Shown here one piece after another: positions 35,086 through 44,156 of a DNA stretch of 64,000 nt. Both the position numbers and the translations under genes were made by a program. The DNA comes from Pseudomonas profundi (GTDB lineage: Bacteria > Pseudomonadota > Gammaproteobacteria > Pseudomonadales > Pseudomonadaceae). The DNA lies in assembly GCF_008638305.1 (NCBI RefSeq), contig NZ_VTPZ01000003.1, forward strand, positions 62,001-126,000. Reading direction: 5' to 3'. Below the pieces are notes generated by a model. The model had not been told where the DNA came from, did no database searches, and worked only from the letters and a program-made list of their open reading frames with translations. Within the stretch, counting starts at the first letter, position 1. Each line of letters opens with the position of its first letter.

Positions 35086-35697
35086 CTAGGGACAGGTTGC
35101 TGCGCTACTGGAGGCCCATCGGCGCGCTGTTTCGGCCATCTCATCGGCGAGCGCAGCGATGGCGTGCTGATGCGCCCGCACCAGGCTTTCCACCTCAACG
35201 CCGGCTGGCTGTTCGACCACGCTGGCGCAGGTCAGGCGACGGCGTTCGCTATCCGGGCTGCTCAGCTCCAGGCTCCACACCACATCCAGCGCAGCATGCC
35301 GGCCGGGCAAGGAATCAAAGCGGCGCACATCGGCACGTACGCTCAATACCGGCTGACCCGTGGTGCCGGGCAGGCCGGCGAGATCGCGGACGCCGAAGCG
35401 CTGTTCCAGCTCGAAGGCCAGGGCGTCGTGAAATTCGTCAGCCGGCGGAGACGCCCAGAGTGCGCTTTCCAGAATCAGCAGCTGACCGTCGCTTTCCCGC
35501 ACTACCAGACTGGGCTGATCCACCTGCAGCGGGATGCGCACGGGCATGACTTGCAGCTGAAAATCCGCCGGCGCGGCGCTCTGCGCGCTGGCCTTCGGTT
35601 GCACAGGGATCAGGGTGTGATAGCGAACCGGGGATGCGGTGCAGGCAACCAGCGTGGACAGGCCGCAGACAAGTAACAGGCGAAAAGACAGGTTCAT
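35086..35697 (-). CDS. pqiC: Outer-membrane lipoprotein PqiC
   Basis: A 203-residue lipoprotein. The signal peptide MNLSFRLLLVCGLSTLVAC ends in a lipobox with Cys at residue 19. The body is an ABC-transport auxiliary domain (VRYHTLIPVQPKA... RIPLQVDQPSLVVRESDGQLLILESALWASPPADEF...), as in PqiC/YmbA. It sits on the inner face of the outer membrane at the end of the PqiB tube. The start ATG overlaps the pqiB stop by 4 bp (ATGA), which indicates translational coupling. It is the last gene of the pqiA-pqiA-pqiB-pqiC operon. Confidence 0.9.
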   Translation of the reverse strand: MNLSFRLLLVCGLSTLVACTASPVRYHTLIPVQPKASAQSAAPADFQLQVMPVRIPLQVDQPSLVVRESDGQLLILESALWASPPADEFHDALAFELEQRFGVRDLAGLPGTTGQPVLSVRADVRRFDSLPGRHAALDVVWSLELSSPDSERRRLTCASVVEQPAGVEVESLVRAHQHAIAALADEMAETARRWASSSAATCP

Positions 35698-37373
35698 GGC
35701 TGGGGCTCCGAGTTAAGTTCACGCGAGGTGGCGCCACCTTCGAAGCTGCCCGGCGCGGCGCCGTCGTTCCGCCCACGAAGCAGGGCCTCCGGGTGACGGC
35801 CAAGGTAATCCGACAAGACCCGTACAGAGCGCACTGCCCGCTGGACCTCCCTGAGGGTGTCGCCCAGCTCCTGACGCTCCGGCGAGTCGGGTGCGAGGGA
35901 CTGATTGGCGTTCTGCAATGTCTGCTCAGACTGCTCCAGCGTGCGCTGCAACTGGGGCAACACATCGGCGTTGACCTGCTTGAGCGTCGAGCGCAGCTCA
36001 CTGAGACTGCCATCGAGGTTGTCGACCAGCGACTCGATGGGCAGCCTGCTGAGTTTGTCGACTATCTCCTGGAGCTGGTCCTGCAACTTGTCGAATCGGC
36101 CGGCAATGGTCGGGATGGTCAGCGGTCGGGCATTGGCATCAAACACGACCGCTGGCGCCTTGCGATCGAAATCGAGCGATATATACAGTTGGCCAGTGAG
36201 CAGATTGCCGGTTTTGGCCTGGGCACGCAGGCCCCGCTCTACCAATAGCTGGAACAGGCGAACGGTGTCCTGTTCGGAATCGCTACCAAGACGTTCCAGC
36301 AGCTTGTCGTAGGCGTCACCCAGGCGATTCGGATACACCACCGCTCCGACTACCACCGGAAAGCTCTGGCTTTGCTCGTCATAGTCGAGCTTCACTGAAA
36401 CCACCTGACCAATCGGTACACCGAGAAACTCTACCGGGGCGTCGACATTCAGCCCACGCAGGGTCTGATCAAAGCGCATCTGCACGAAATGAGGCGGGCC
36501 ATCGCTCGGCGCCATCGCTTGCCGCACATTGTTGTACAGTGTGAACTCCCTGCCCTCTTCCGCCGACATCGCGTTGGGGCTGTAGTTTGGCGCGCGGAAA
36601 GCAATACCGCCGGCAAGAATCGCCGACAAGGACTCGGTATTGACCTTCAACCCATCGGCCGCCACTGACACATCGACCCCGCTGGCGTTCCAGAAACGCG
36701 TGTCGTCGGTAACGAACTCGTCATAGGGCGCGTTAACAAACACCTGCACTTCGACGCCCTTGCCGTCGCCGGTCAAAGTGTAGGACACCACCTGGCCTAC
36801 CGGGATCCGGCGGAAATACAGTGGCGAACCGATCCCCAACGAACCCAGATCCCCGGTGCGCAATGTGAAACGTTTACCCTCGACGCCGAATGTCACCGCA
36901 GGCGGGGCTTCAAGCCCGAGAAACTCACGGCGAGTCTCAGTTGCCTGACCAGGGTCGGCGCCGATGTATGCACCCGATAACAGCGTACCAATGCCCGACA
37001 CGCCGCTGGCACCGATACGCGGGCGGACCACCCAGAAATGCGCATCCTCGCGGGTGAAGGGTTCGGTTCCCTGGTCAAGATCAATGGTCGCAACCACGCG
37101 GGTCTGATCCTCGGTCAGGTTGATCCCGGTCACCCGGCCGATCACCACGTTCTTGTATTTGACCTCGGTCTTGTTGGCCTCGAGACCTTCGGCTGTTTCG
37201 AAGCTCACGGTGATTTGCGGCCCCGCCGACAGCCAGCTTTGCACCACCATTGAAAGTCCGACCAGGGCCGCCACGATCGGCACCAGCCAGATCAGCGAAA
37301 TACGCACACGACGCTGCCTTATTTCAGGGTGTCCGGCACTCGAAGCGGCGTTATGCTCAGGCGTGTCTGTCAT
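35694..37373 (-). CDS. pqiB: Intermembrane transport protein PqiB (MCE domains)
   Basis: A 559-residue protein. One transmembrane helix, ISLIWLVPIVAALVGLSMVV, lies near residues 27-46. Three MCE/MlaD domains follow: the first starts GPQITVSFETAEGLEANKTEVKYKNVVIG, the second near VTFGVEGKRFTLRTGDLGSLGIGSPLYFRRIPVGQV, and the third near PPHFVQMRFDQTLRGLNVDAPVEFLGVPIGQVV. A long alpha-helical tail rich in Gln and Leu (residues ~420-520) forms the needle. PqiB makes a hexameric tunnel for lipid movement between the inner and outer membranes. Gene order and overlaps with pqiA and pqiC support the call. Confidence 0.93.
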   Translation of the reverse strand: MTDTPEHNAASSAGHPEIRQRRVRISLIWLVPIVAALVGLSMVVQSWLSAGPQITVSFETAEGLEANKTEVKYKNVVIGRVTGINLTEDQTRVVATIDLDQGTEPFTREDAHFWVVRPRIGASGVSGIGTLLSGAYIGADPGQATETRREFLGLEAPPAVTFGVEGKRFTLRTGDLGSLGIGSPLYFRRIPVGQVVSYTLTGDGKGVEVQVFVNAPYDEFVTDDTRFWNASGVDVSVAADGLKVNTESLSAILAGGIAFRAPNYSPNAMSAEEGREFTLYNNVRQAMAPSDGPPHFVQMRFDQTLRGLNVDAPVEFLGVPIGQVVSVKLDYDEQSQSFPVVVGAVVYPNRLGDAYDKLLERLGSDSEQDTVRLFQLLVERGLRAQAKTGNLLTGQLYISLDFDRKAPAVVFDANARPLTIPTIAGRFDKLQDQLQEIVDKLSRLPIESLVDNLDGSLSELRSTLKQVNADVLPQLQRTLEQSEQTLQNANQSLAPDSPERQELGDTLREVQRAVRSVRVLSDYLGRHPEALLRGRNDGAAPGSFEGGATSRELNSEPQP

Positions 37374-37980
37374 CGTTTATCTCTGCATCCCATATCAGTC
37401 GCGGATCGAAAGTCATCGCGGCGATCATCGTCAGGACGACAACCAGACCGAAAAACAATATGCCCAGCCGCGGCTCAATGGTGCTCAAGGCGCGAAACTG
37501 CACCAGGGCGGCCACCAGCGCAACGACCAGAACGTCCAGCATCGACCAGTAGCCGATAGTCTCAATGAAGCGATACAACCGCGCTCGCTCGCGCATGGCC
37601 CAGCGACTGCGGCGCTGGACCGTCACCAACAGCACTCCAAGCACCAGGAATTTTGCGCAGGGGACCACTACGCTCGCGATAAAAATGATCACTGCGATAT
37701 CCCACGAGCCATCCCGCCAGAATTCAATCACCCCGCTGAGGATGGTGTTTTCGCTGCCACTGCCGAACATGTCGGTATACATGACCGGAAGCAGATTGGC
37801 GGGCACGTACAGGATCAGCGCCGTGATCAGCAGCGCCCAGGTTCGGGCAAGGCTGTCTGGCTTGCGGTGATGCAATAGCGCATCGCAGCGCGGACATTCG
37901 ATAGCTCCCGACTGACACACCTGACCACAATCGTGACACAGCTGCAGGTCCAGTTCGCTGGCAAAGGGGGGTGAACTCAT
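37357..37980 (-). CDS. pqiA: PqiA-like protein, second half-length copy
   Basis: A 207-residue membrane protein with one PqiA domain. The zinc-ribbon motif CHDCGQVCQSGAIECPRCDALL lies at the N-terminus. About four helices follow (TWALLITALILYVPANLLPVMY is the first). E. coli PqiA is one ~417-residue chain with two such domains; here they are on two separate genes. It is an inner-membrane partner of PqiB. Its start overlaps the stop of the first copy by 4 bp, and its 3' end overlaps pqiB by 17 bp. Confidence 0.88.
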   Translation of the reverse strand: MSSPPFASELDLQLCHDCGQVCQSGAIECPRCDALLHHRKPDSLARTWALLITALILYVPANLLPVMYTDMFGSGSENTILSGVIEFWRDGSWDIAVIIFIASVVVPCAKFLVLGVLLVTVQRRSRWAMRERARLYRFIETIGYWSMLDVLVVALVAALVQFRALSTIEPRLGILFFGLVVVLTMIAAMTFDPRLIWDAEINDDRHA

Positions 37981-38582
37981 CGCACCGGTACCTGTAGCTC
38001 ATTCCACAAGTCCCGCACATCCCGGCCGCTGATGAGGATAATCAACACCGTAAGCATGGCCATCGCCCACAGGCCGAGACCGGCATGCACCTCCAGCATG
38101 CCCGCCAGCTTGATGATGGCGATCAGGATGCCCAGCAGACAGACCTCGAGCATGCTCCAGGGCCGGAGATGTTCCAGCGCGCGCATGCAGGTGCGAAAGC
38201 CCGGCGCTATGCGCCCGCCGCGAGCGTGGTAGAGCACCCAGCCGAGCAAGATGATCTGCAATGCGGGCGCGAAGATAATGCTCAAGCCAGTGACCAGCGC
38301 GATGATGGTGATGCGACCTTCAGCCAGGGCTTCGACACTTGCCCACAGGGTGGCCTCATTGCTCAGTCCCTGCATGCTTATTTCGACAATGGGAAAGGCG
38401 TTGGCCAGCATGAACAGAATCGCCGCGGCGACGGTAAGCGCCAGCAGCTGATCGGTAGTCAGATGCCGGCCGCGCTCCAGCAGCGCACCGCAACGCTGGC
38501 AGTGCGCGGTTTGCTTCGGGGTCAGCGCCGGACGTTGATATACCGAATCGCAGTGTTCGCAAATGATCAGTTGAGGCTGCAT
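37977..38582 (-). CDS. pqiA: PqiA-like protein, first half-length copy
   Basis: A 201-residue membrane protein with one PqiA domain. The N-terminal zinc ribbon is CEHCDSVYQRPALTPKQTAHCQRCGALLERG. Four helices follow, beginning TVAAAILFMLANAFPIVEISM. It is the first gene of the pqi operon and pairs with the second half-copy. The operon is paraquat-inducible through SoxS in E. coli; I saw no clear SoxR or SoxS site here. The start ATG at 38582 is 112 bp from the cytochrome b561 stop, and the promoter is likely in that gap. Confidence 0.88.
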   Translation of the reverse strand: MQPQLIICEHCDSVYQRPALTPKQTAHCQRCGALLERGRHLTTDQLLALTVAAAILFMLANAFPIVEISMQGLSNEATLWASVEALAEGRITIIALVTGLSIIFAPALQIILLGWVLYHARGGRIAPGFRTCMRALEHLRPWSMLEVCLLGILIAIIKLAGMLEVHAGLGLWAMAMLTVLIILISGRDVRDLWNELQVPVR

Positions 38583-38694
38583 ACCACTTCCGCAGTGAGG
38601 AACGTCCCGTTGACCACCATGCTCGGCTTTACTGATGGCCGATCAGAGCGGAAGAATAACTGAACGGAACGCGTGTTGCTCGTGTAGCCAAGGA

Positions 38695-39219
38695 TCAGAG
38701 CATCCTTTTGATGGTGTCGTCGCGCAGGGCCCAGTGATGATAGAACGCGGCGATAGTGTGCCCTAGCACCATTCCCAGAAATAGCCAGGCAAGCGGTGAG
38801 TGCACACTGCCAATATTGGCCAGCCACGGCGTTTCGATGTCGGTACGTTCGGCCAGTTCCATTCCAAAAACGGTTAATCCGTAGCCATTGCCTAGCATGT
38901 AAGAGATACCGGTGACGGGCATCAGCAACATGATGACGTACAACACGAAGTGCCCCAGGCGGACAAAGGGTGCCGTGGGGCCGCGGTGGACGGGGCGATG
39001 CCCGAGCTGACTCAGCACCCACGCGATGCGTAGTACAACCAGCGTCAACACCAGCACGCCAATGGAGACATGCCACGGGCCGAAGTTATCGCCCAGCCAG
39101 TGTTCGCCCTCGCCTATCCGGTCTGTCAGCTTGAAGAACTGCTGAATGATCAGCAGTGTCATCAGCCAGTGGAACCAGCGCGTGACGCTGCCGTAGCGGG
39201 TGGAGTTGTCATGCAGCAT
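38695..39219 (-). CDS. Cytochrome b561 family protein
   Basis: A 174-residue inner-membrane protein with four helices and the family's haem-ligand His residues: RYGSVTRWFHWLMTLL, FGPWHVSIGVLVLTLVVLRI, RLGHFVLYVIMLLMPVTGISYML, and SPLAWLFLGMVLGHTIAAFYHHWALRDDTIKRML. It is likely a di-haem quinol oxidase type, and CybB-like members move electrons from ubiquinol to superoxide. The ATG at 39219 has GGAGCTCGAT before it and fits the usual N-terminus; the longer open frame upstream has no such signal. It may be co-transcribed with the pqi genes. Confidence 0.9.
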   Translation of the reverse strand: MLHDNSTRYGSVTRWFHWLMTLLIIQQFFKLTDRIGEGEHWLGDNFGPWHVSIGVLVLTLVVLRIAWVLSQLGHRPVHRGPTAPFVRLGHFVLYVIMLLMPVTGISYMLGNGYGLTVFGMELAERTDIETPWLANIGSVHSPLAWLFLGMVLGHTIAAFYHHWALRDDTIKRML

Positions 39220-39479
39220 ATCGAGCTCCAGTCGGTTACATGCCCTAAGGCAAGCTGGATTGCGCCGCCGTAGGGAGCACGGATGAGGTTGAGTATAGGC
39301 TCTGCGCGACAGTCGCGCCCCAGGCGAGCCACTCATCGCACTCTGCACGCATGTCTGGAAGCGCCCATCTGTTTTTTACGGCAGAACATGCCGCAAGACC
39401 AGGCTTTGGTTCGCTGTCCGCCATGTCCGCCCGGCTGCGGCGAGCGCCCGATCACCGGCGGTCCGCCGGTATCAATGGC

Positions 39480-39608
39480 GCCAGCTGGGCGCCGCGCATC
39501 CGGATGGACGAAGCGGGTGATGGGCTGAGCCAGAAACAACTCGCCGTGCTGGTCGGTGAGGACGGCTCGACACTGGTCCGGCTGATCGACCAGCTGATCG
39601 GAGCTGGA
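39480..39608 (+). pseudogene. Remnant of a MarR-family regulator helix-turn-helix
   Basis: In the frame starting at 39351, the stretch WAPRIRMDEAGDGLSQKQL continuing AVLVGEDGSTLVRLIDQLIGAG matches the recognition-helix part of MarR regulators (the usual form is DGxSQKxLAxxLGVExPTLVRLxDxLExxG). What precedes and follows it in frame does not look like MarR, and no wing (VERR-type) follows. I read it as the surviving core of a decayed regulator gene. It lies between cytochrome b561 and the glutathione peroxidase gene. Confidence 0.6.
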
Positions 39609-39660
39609 GCATCCACAGTGGTCGGCCATGACGGTGTGGGGCTGATATCGCCCGACGGGG

Positions 39661-40206
39661 TTACTTCCTGGCTAGCTCAGCCTCGATGACTTCCTGAATG
39701 CGCGGGTCTTCGGGTGCCACATCCGGCGCGAAGCGGGCAACCACCTTGCCATCCCGGGAAACAACAAACTTTTCGAAATTCCACAGCACCTCGGGCTCAG
39801 CGTTGGTCTGGATACCGAAACCGGAGAGACGATCCCGCATCGGACCCTCGCCAGTGGTACGCGGCAGCGCCTCGGTCAACTGGCTGTAGAGCGGATGGCG
39901 ATCCTCTCCGGCCACCGAAATCTTGCTGAATAAAGGGAACTGAACCTTGTAGGTCAGGGTGCAGAATTCCTGGATTTCGGCATCGGTGCCGGGCTCCTGC
40001 TCCTTGAAATTGTTGGCTGGGAATCCCAGCACTTCGAGACCCTCGGCGCGGCGGTTCTCGTACAGCTTCTCCAGTCCCTCGTACTGTGGCGTCAGACCGC
40101 ATTTGGACGCCACGTTGACGACCAGCAACACCTTGCCTTTGTAGGGTGCGAGCGTGGTCTGTTCGCCATCGATGGATTGCACGGGAATATCATAGATTGA
40201 TGCCAT
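39661..40206 (-). CDS. Glutathione peroxidase family protein
   Basis: A 181-residue thiol peroxidase. NVASKCGLTPQYEGLEKLY near residue 36 holds the peroxidatic Cys, FPANNFKEQEPGTDAEI holds the catalytic Gln, and WNFEKFVVSRDGKV near residue 135 holds the catalytic Trp/Asn pair. It is the non-selenium (Cys) form typical of bacteria, which often uses thioredoxin rather than glutathione. It reduces hydrogen and organic peroxides in the cytoplasm. The ATG at 40206 has AGGAAAATAGCC before it; a further in-frame upstream stretch is not needed. Confidence 0.92.
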   Translation of the reverse strand: MASIYDIPVQSIDGEQTTLAPYKGKVLLVVNVASKCGLTPQYEGLEKLYENRRAEGLEVLGFPANNFKEQEPGTDAEIQEFCTLTYKVQFPLFSKISVAGEDRHPLYSQLTEALPRTTGEGPMRDRLSGFGIQTNAEPEVLWNFEKFVVSRDGKVVARFAPDVAPEDPRIQEVIEAELARK

Positions 40207-40382
40207 GGCTATTTTCCTGGTCAGAAGCATTGAAGATTTCGACTGTACCGGTTTCACCGCACCACGCAAGCTCAAGCTCATCGGCCATAACCCTATCGCA
40301 AGCCAATCGTCGAATTGTCCAGCACATGAATGTCATAGTGATATCATCGCGGCATCGTACGTATCGGTGGTGGAGCAACGGC

Positions 40383-40745
40383 ATGGCAATTTATAAGGTA
40401 GAGCAGGGCCAGTTGGTCTGGGTGGCAAACGACCTCGAGCATATCGTCGGCGCCGACTGGCAGGACGAGGACGATTCCAATGATGAATTTTTCGGCAGGC
40501 TGGGCTTCGGCAAATATGACGAAGTACTGGACGTCTACACCATGTATCGCCGCTGGGAAAAGGGCGGGCAGGAGGAAATGGCCGGTGCGCGCTGGATGTT
40601 CGACGTCAATATAGATGGCGACAACTTCGACCTTATCCTGGTCGATTCCCTACCAGGCTATCTCACGGTCATGTCTATGCTCGAACCGGTGGTTAACCAT
40701 GCCCTGCGCCAGCAGGGCCGACCGCCGCTACCCGAACGCCGTTGA
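40383..40745 (+). CDS. Conserved small protein of unknown function
   Basis: A 120-residue acidic soluble protein. It begins MAIYKVEQGQLVWVANDLEHIVGADWQDEDD, has a central WMFDVNIDGDNFDLILVDSLPGYLTVMSMLEPVV, and ends in a basic tail (QQGRPPLPERR). There is no signal peptide or membrane segment. I do not know the family. GTGGAGCAACGGC gives a good ribosome site before 40383; the open frame extends upstream to 40146 but overlaps the divergent peroxidase promoter. It diverges from the glutathione peroxidase gene. Confidence 0.7.
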   Translation: MAIYKVEQGQLVWVANDLEHIVGADWQDEDDSNDEFFGRLGFGKYDEVLDVYTMYRRWEKGGQEEMAGARWMFDVNIDGDNFDLILVDSLPGYLTVMSMLEPVVNHALRQQGRPPLPERR

Positions 40746-40844
40746 GCGCACGCATGCCGGGGATCACCGCTTTTATTCCCCGACATCGCGGCCATCCAAC
40801 CCAGCCGAGCACATGCCTGGTTGGCTATCGATAATCCATTGCGG

Positions 40845-41039
40845 TCAGTCCGAACTCGCAAACAAGCTGTCTGGCGCTTTGTCGTCCTCGGCTCTTCGCG
40901 CCTGGATAACCTGATACCGCTCCCACTCCTTCCGGATCTCCTCATAAGGCATGTAAAAGCTCAGGCGATCGCCATGGGCCGCACTGAGAGGATCATGCGT
41001 ATCGGAGAAGATCACATCTGTCCCCATACCCAGGGTCAT
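40845..41039 (-). CDS. Possible small protein of unknown function
   Basis: A 64-residue frame reading MTLGMGTDVIFSDTHDPLSAA to KAPDSLFASSD. The stretch RLSFYMPYEEIRKEWERYQVIQARR looks like a natural helix, and codon use is like the neighbours, but there is no good ribosome site before the ATG at 41039. An in-frame GTG at 41048 is the alternative. No function can be given. Confidence 0.35.
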   Translation of the reverse strand: MTLGMGTDVIFSDTHDPLSAAHGDRLSFYMPYEEIRKEWERYQVIQARRAEDDKAPDSLFASSD

Positions 41040-41223
41040 TCCGAGCACTTGTCATAAATGATCAACTATCCGCACTTCCCAAACCGAGAAAGTTTAGCAA
41101 TCCAGCTTTTCAGTCCCTACCGGTTGTGGCGTTAGACACCCTTGATATTCGTGAGCCACTGGTCACTAGCGTAGCGTTCGCTGCACCTTCTTCGCTCAGC
41201 ATTATGCTCAGGCCCCAACATGG

Positions 41224-41419
41224 CGCACCAATACCGGGAAGCGAGGCGTCGAACCGCACCCTTATGGTTCATCGTCTTGCACCATGGGAGGTCTACCGGG
41301 GGCGGTGCGCATCTTTCATATTTTTTTCTTCCCTGGCCAGAACCCGCGTCATTAACGGCTCGCGCAAAGCTCAACGGGATGACCGAAGGGTGCAGACCAT
41401 CCCTGGCACGCTCCTTGCT
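41224..41419 (+). promoter_or_regulatory. Sigma-54 promoter with NtrC-like sites upstream of nirB
   Basis: TGGCACG-CTCC-TTGCT at 41404-41419 is an exact sigma-54 consensus match, with GG at 41405-41406 and GC at 41417-41418. Upstream are three sites related to the NtrC consensus TGCACC-N5-GGTGCA: 41224-41240 (CGCACC...CGGGAA), 41255-41271 (CGCACC...GGTTCA, best) and 41278-41294 (TGCACC...AGGTCT). They lie 111-182 bp before the -24 element. The leader to the nirB ATG is about 165 bases long and contains a small ACGCC...GGCGT hairpin. NtrC/RpoN control by nitrogen limitation is the natural reading. Confidence 0.75.
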
Positions 41420-41594
41420 CAACCCTTAGTAAGCTTGCCAGGCCAACCAGCCGTCGCCCCCTCTCCTTTACATAACCACCCAGGGGTGATCACGCCGGTC
41501 CGCGCCGTGGCGTTAATAACGATATCCGGGACAGATCGAAGCCTGAACCGCTTTGAGACTCAGCGTTCCGGATTGCCTTGACTGAGGAAAGGCC

Positions 41595-44156
41595 ATGAAA
41601 GCTGACATTTCATCCATCAAGAGCGAAACGCTGGTCATTATCGGTAACGGTATGGTTGGCCATCACTGCGTGGAACAGTTGATCGAACGCGGTGCCATGG
41701 CGCATTACGATATCCATGTGTATGGCGAGGAGCGCCAGCGCGCCTATGACCGTGTGCATCTATCGGAGTATTTCGGTGGGCGTGATGCGGAGTCCTTGGC
41801 GCTGTGCGAAGCAGACCTGTATGGCACCCACGGCGTGCACCTGCACCTTGGTGTCCAGGTGCTGGATATCGATCGCGACAATCAGGAAATCGTTACCAGC
41901 GCCGGGCGTCAGCGCTATGATCGCCTGGTCCTGGCCACGGGCTCCTTTCCCTTTGTACCGCCGATTCCGGGTGCCGAAGGCAACTCCCGCCTGGTGTACC
42001 GCACGCTGGATGACCTGGATGCAATCCGCGACGCCTCAGCCAAAGCTCGCCGCGGCGTGGTGGTTGGTGGCGGCCTGCTTGGGCTGGAAGCCGCCAATGC
42101 GTTGAAGTCCCTGGGCCTTGAAGCACACGTGGTGGAATTCGCTCCGCGGCTGATGCCGGTACAGCTGGACGATCTGGGCGGCGCGGCACTCAAGGCAAGA
42201 ATCGAAGCGCTTGGCGTCGGCGTACACCTTTCGCGTGCTACCAGCGAAATCGTCCCGGGCGAGGAATACGCCTATCGGATGAACTTCAACGACGGTGAAT
42301 ATCTTGAAACCGACCTGATCGTCTTCTCCGCCGGCATCCGCCCACAGGATGCGCTGGCGCGCAGCGCAAGCCTGGAAGTGGGCGAGCGTGGCGGGGTAAT
42401 CATCGATGACGATTTCCGCAGCAGCGACCCGACCATCTACGCCATCGGTGAGTGCGCCTCCTGGAATGGCAGCTGCTTTGGCCTGGTAGCCCCCGGCTAC
42501 AGCATGGCGCGCAACCTGGCGTCACAGCTGGTTGGCGAGCAGCACGAAGCCTTCTCCGGCGCCGACATGTCGACCAAGCTCAAACTGCTCGGCGTTGACG
42601 TGGGGTCAATCGGTGATGCGCACGCCGCCACACCGGGTGCGAAAAGCTATCGCTATATCGATGAAGCCAACAACAGCTATCGCCGGCTTGTCGTATCCGC
42701 CGACAACAGCACCGTTATCGGCGCGGTTCTGGTTGGCGACAACAGTTACTACGACACCCTGCTGCAGTACGCGCAGAACGGCATCAAGCTACCGGCGGAC
42801 CCGTCCAGCCTGATTCTGCCGCTGTCTGAGGGCGCACCGACGCTGGGCGCCGATGCACTGCCCGATACCGCCACGCTCTGCTCCTGTCACAACGTCAGCA
42901 AGGGCGCGGTGTGCTGCGCAGTCGATGCCGGCTGTACCGATCTCGGCGAGCTCAAGGCACAGACCAAGGCCGGGACCGGTTGTGGTGGCTGCGCGGCGCT
43001 GGTCAAGCAGGTGTTCGAGCACGAGCTGAGCGCCCGCGGGGTCGAGGTGGACAAGAGCCTCTGCGAGCACTTCGCTCACACCCGTCAGGAGCTGTATGAC
43101 ATTGTCCGGGTGAATAGCATTACCCGCTTTGACGAGCTGCTGGCCAAACACGGTCGCGGTCATATCGGCTGCGATATCTGCAAACCGGCGGTGGGCTCGA
43201 TTCTCGCCTCCTGCTGGAACCAGCCCATCACCGATCCGACGCTGGTGCCCTTGCAGGACACCAACGACACCTTCATGGCCAACATGCAGAAAAACGGCAC
43301 CTACTCCATCGTGCCGCGCATCGCCGGTGGCGAAATCACCCCGGAAAAGCTGATTACCCTCGGCGCTGTGGCGAAGAAATACGATCTCTATACCAAGATC
43401 ACCGGCGGCCAGCGTATCGACCTGTTCGGCGCGCAACTTCATCAGCTGCCGGATATCTGGGGCGAGTTGATTGAGGCCGGCTTCGAAACCGGTCATGCCT
43501 ATGGCAAGTCGCTGCGCACGGTCAAATCCTGCGTCGGCAGCACCTGGTGCCGCTACGGCGTGCAGGACAGCGTCGGCATGGCGATCCGCCTTGAGGATCG
43601 CTACAAGGGCCTGCGTGCGCCGCACAAGATCAAGTTCGGCGTCTCCGGCTGTACCCGCGAATGCGCAGAAGCCCAGAGCAAGGACATCGGCGTGATCGCC
43701 ACTGAAAACGGCTGGAACCTGTACGTCTCCGGCAACGGTGGCATGCGTCCGCGTCATGCGGAGCTGTTCGCCACCGATCTTGATGACGCGACACTGATCC
43801 GCTACATCGACCGCTTCCTGATGTTCTACGTGCGCACCGCCGACAAGCTGCAGCGCACCTCGGTATGGCGCGAGAGTCTTGAAGGCGGCCTCGACTATCT
43901 CAAGGAAGTCATCATCGACGACAGCCTGGGTCTGGCCGACGAACTCGAGGCGCAGATGCAACTGGTCGTTGATCGCTACGAATGCGAATGGGCCAACGCG
44001 ATCGCGGATCCGGAGAAACTCAAGCGCTTCCGCACCTTCGTCAACGACCAGCGTGGCGATCCGGACATTCATTTCGTCAAGGAGCGCGGCCAGCCTCGCC
44101 CTGCCCGCGCATCCGAACTGCACCTGATTCCCGTCACCCAGGAGGCTCTGTCATGA
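41595..44156 (+). CDS. nirB: Assimilatory NAD(P)H nitrite reductase, large subunit
   Basis: An 853-residue enzyme reducing nitrite to ammonium with six electrons. Domains in order: an FAD/NAD oxidoreductase (LVIIGNGMVGHHCVEQL at the N-terminus; GVVVGGGLLGLEAANALKSLG near residue 155), a BFD-type [2Fe-2S] domain (CSCHNVSKGAVCCAV...GTGCGGC, ~433-475), and two sulfite/nitrite-reductase repeats. The siroheme/[4Fe-4S] ligands are in KSCVGSTWCRYGVQDS and VSGCTRECAEAQSKD (residues ~645-695). AGGAAAGG precedes the ATG. It overlaps nirD by 4 bp. It sits behind the NtrC/RpoN-type promoter. Confidence 0.95.
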   Translation: MKADISSIKSETLVIIGNGMVGHHCVEQLIERGAMAHYDIHVYGEERQRAYDRVHLSEYFGGRDAESLALCEADLYGTHGVHLHLGVQVLDIDRDNQEIVTSAGRQRYDRLVLATGSFPFVPPIPGAEGNSRLVYRTLDDLDAIRDASAKARRGVVVGGGLLGLEAANALKSLGLEAHVVEFAPRLMPVQLDDLGGAALKARIEALGVGVHLSRATSEIVPGEEYAYRMNFNDGEYLETDLIVFSAGIRPQDALARSASLEVGERGGVIIDDDFRSSDPTIYAIGECASWNGSCFGLVAPGYSMARNLASQLVGEQHEAFSGADMSTKLKLLGVDVGSIGDAHAATPGAKSYRYIDEANNSYRRLVVSADNSTVIGAVLVGDNSYYDTLLQYAQNGIKLPADPSSLILPLSEGAPTLGADALPDTATLCSCHNVSKGAVCCAVDAGCTDLGELKAQTKAGTGCGGCAALVKQVFEHELSARGVEVDKSLCEHFAHTRQELYDIVRVNSITRFDELLAKHGRGHIGCDICKPAVGSILASCWNQPITDPTLVPLQDTNDTFMANMQKNGTYSIVPRIAGGEITPEKLITLGAVAKKYDLYTKITGGQRIDLFGAQLHQLPDIWGELIEAGFETGHAYGKSLRTVKSCVGSTWCRYGVQDSVGMAIRLEDRYKGLRAPHKIKFGVSGCTRECAEAQSKDIGVIATENGWNLYVSGNGGMRPRHAELFATDLDDATLIRYIDRFLMFYVRTADKLQRTSVWRESLEGGLDYLKEVIIDDSLGLADELEAQMQLVVDRYECEWANAIADPEKLKRFRTFVNDQRGDPDIHFVKERGQPRPARASELHLIPVTQEALS

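Noticed and set aside
41300-41335. T-rich stretch (CATATTTTTTTCTTCC) upstream of nirB as a terminator
   Set aside because: No stable hairpin directly precedes the T-run, and it lies between NtrC-like sites and the sigma-54 promoter, so an AT-rich bend is more likely.
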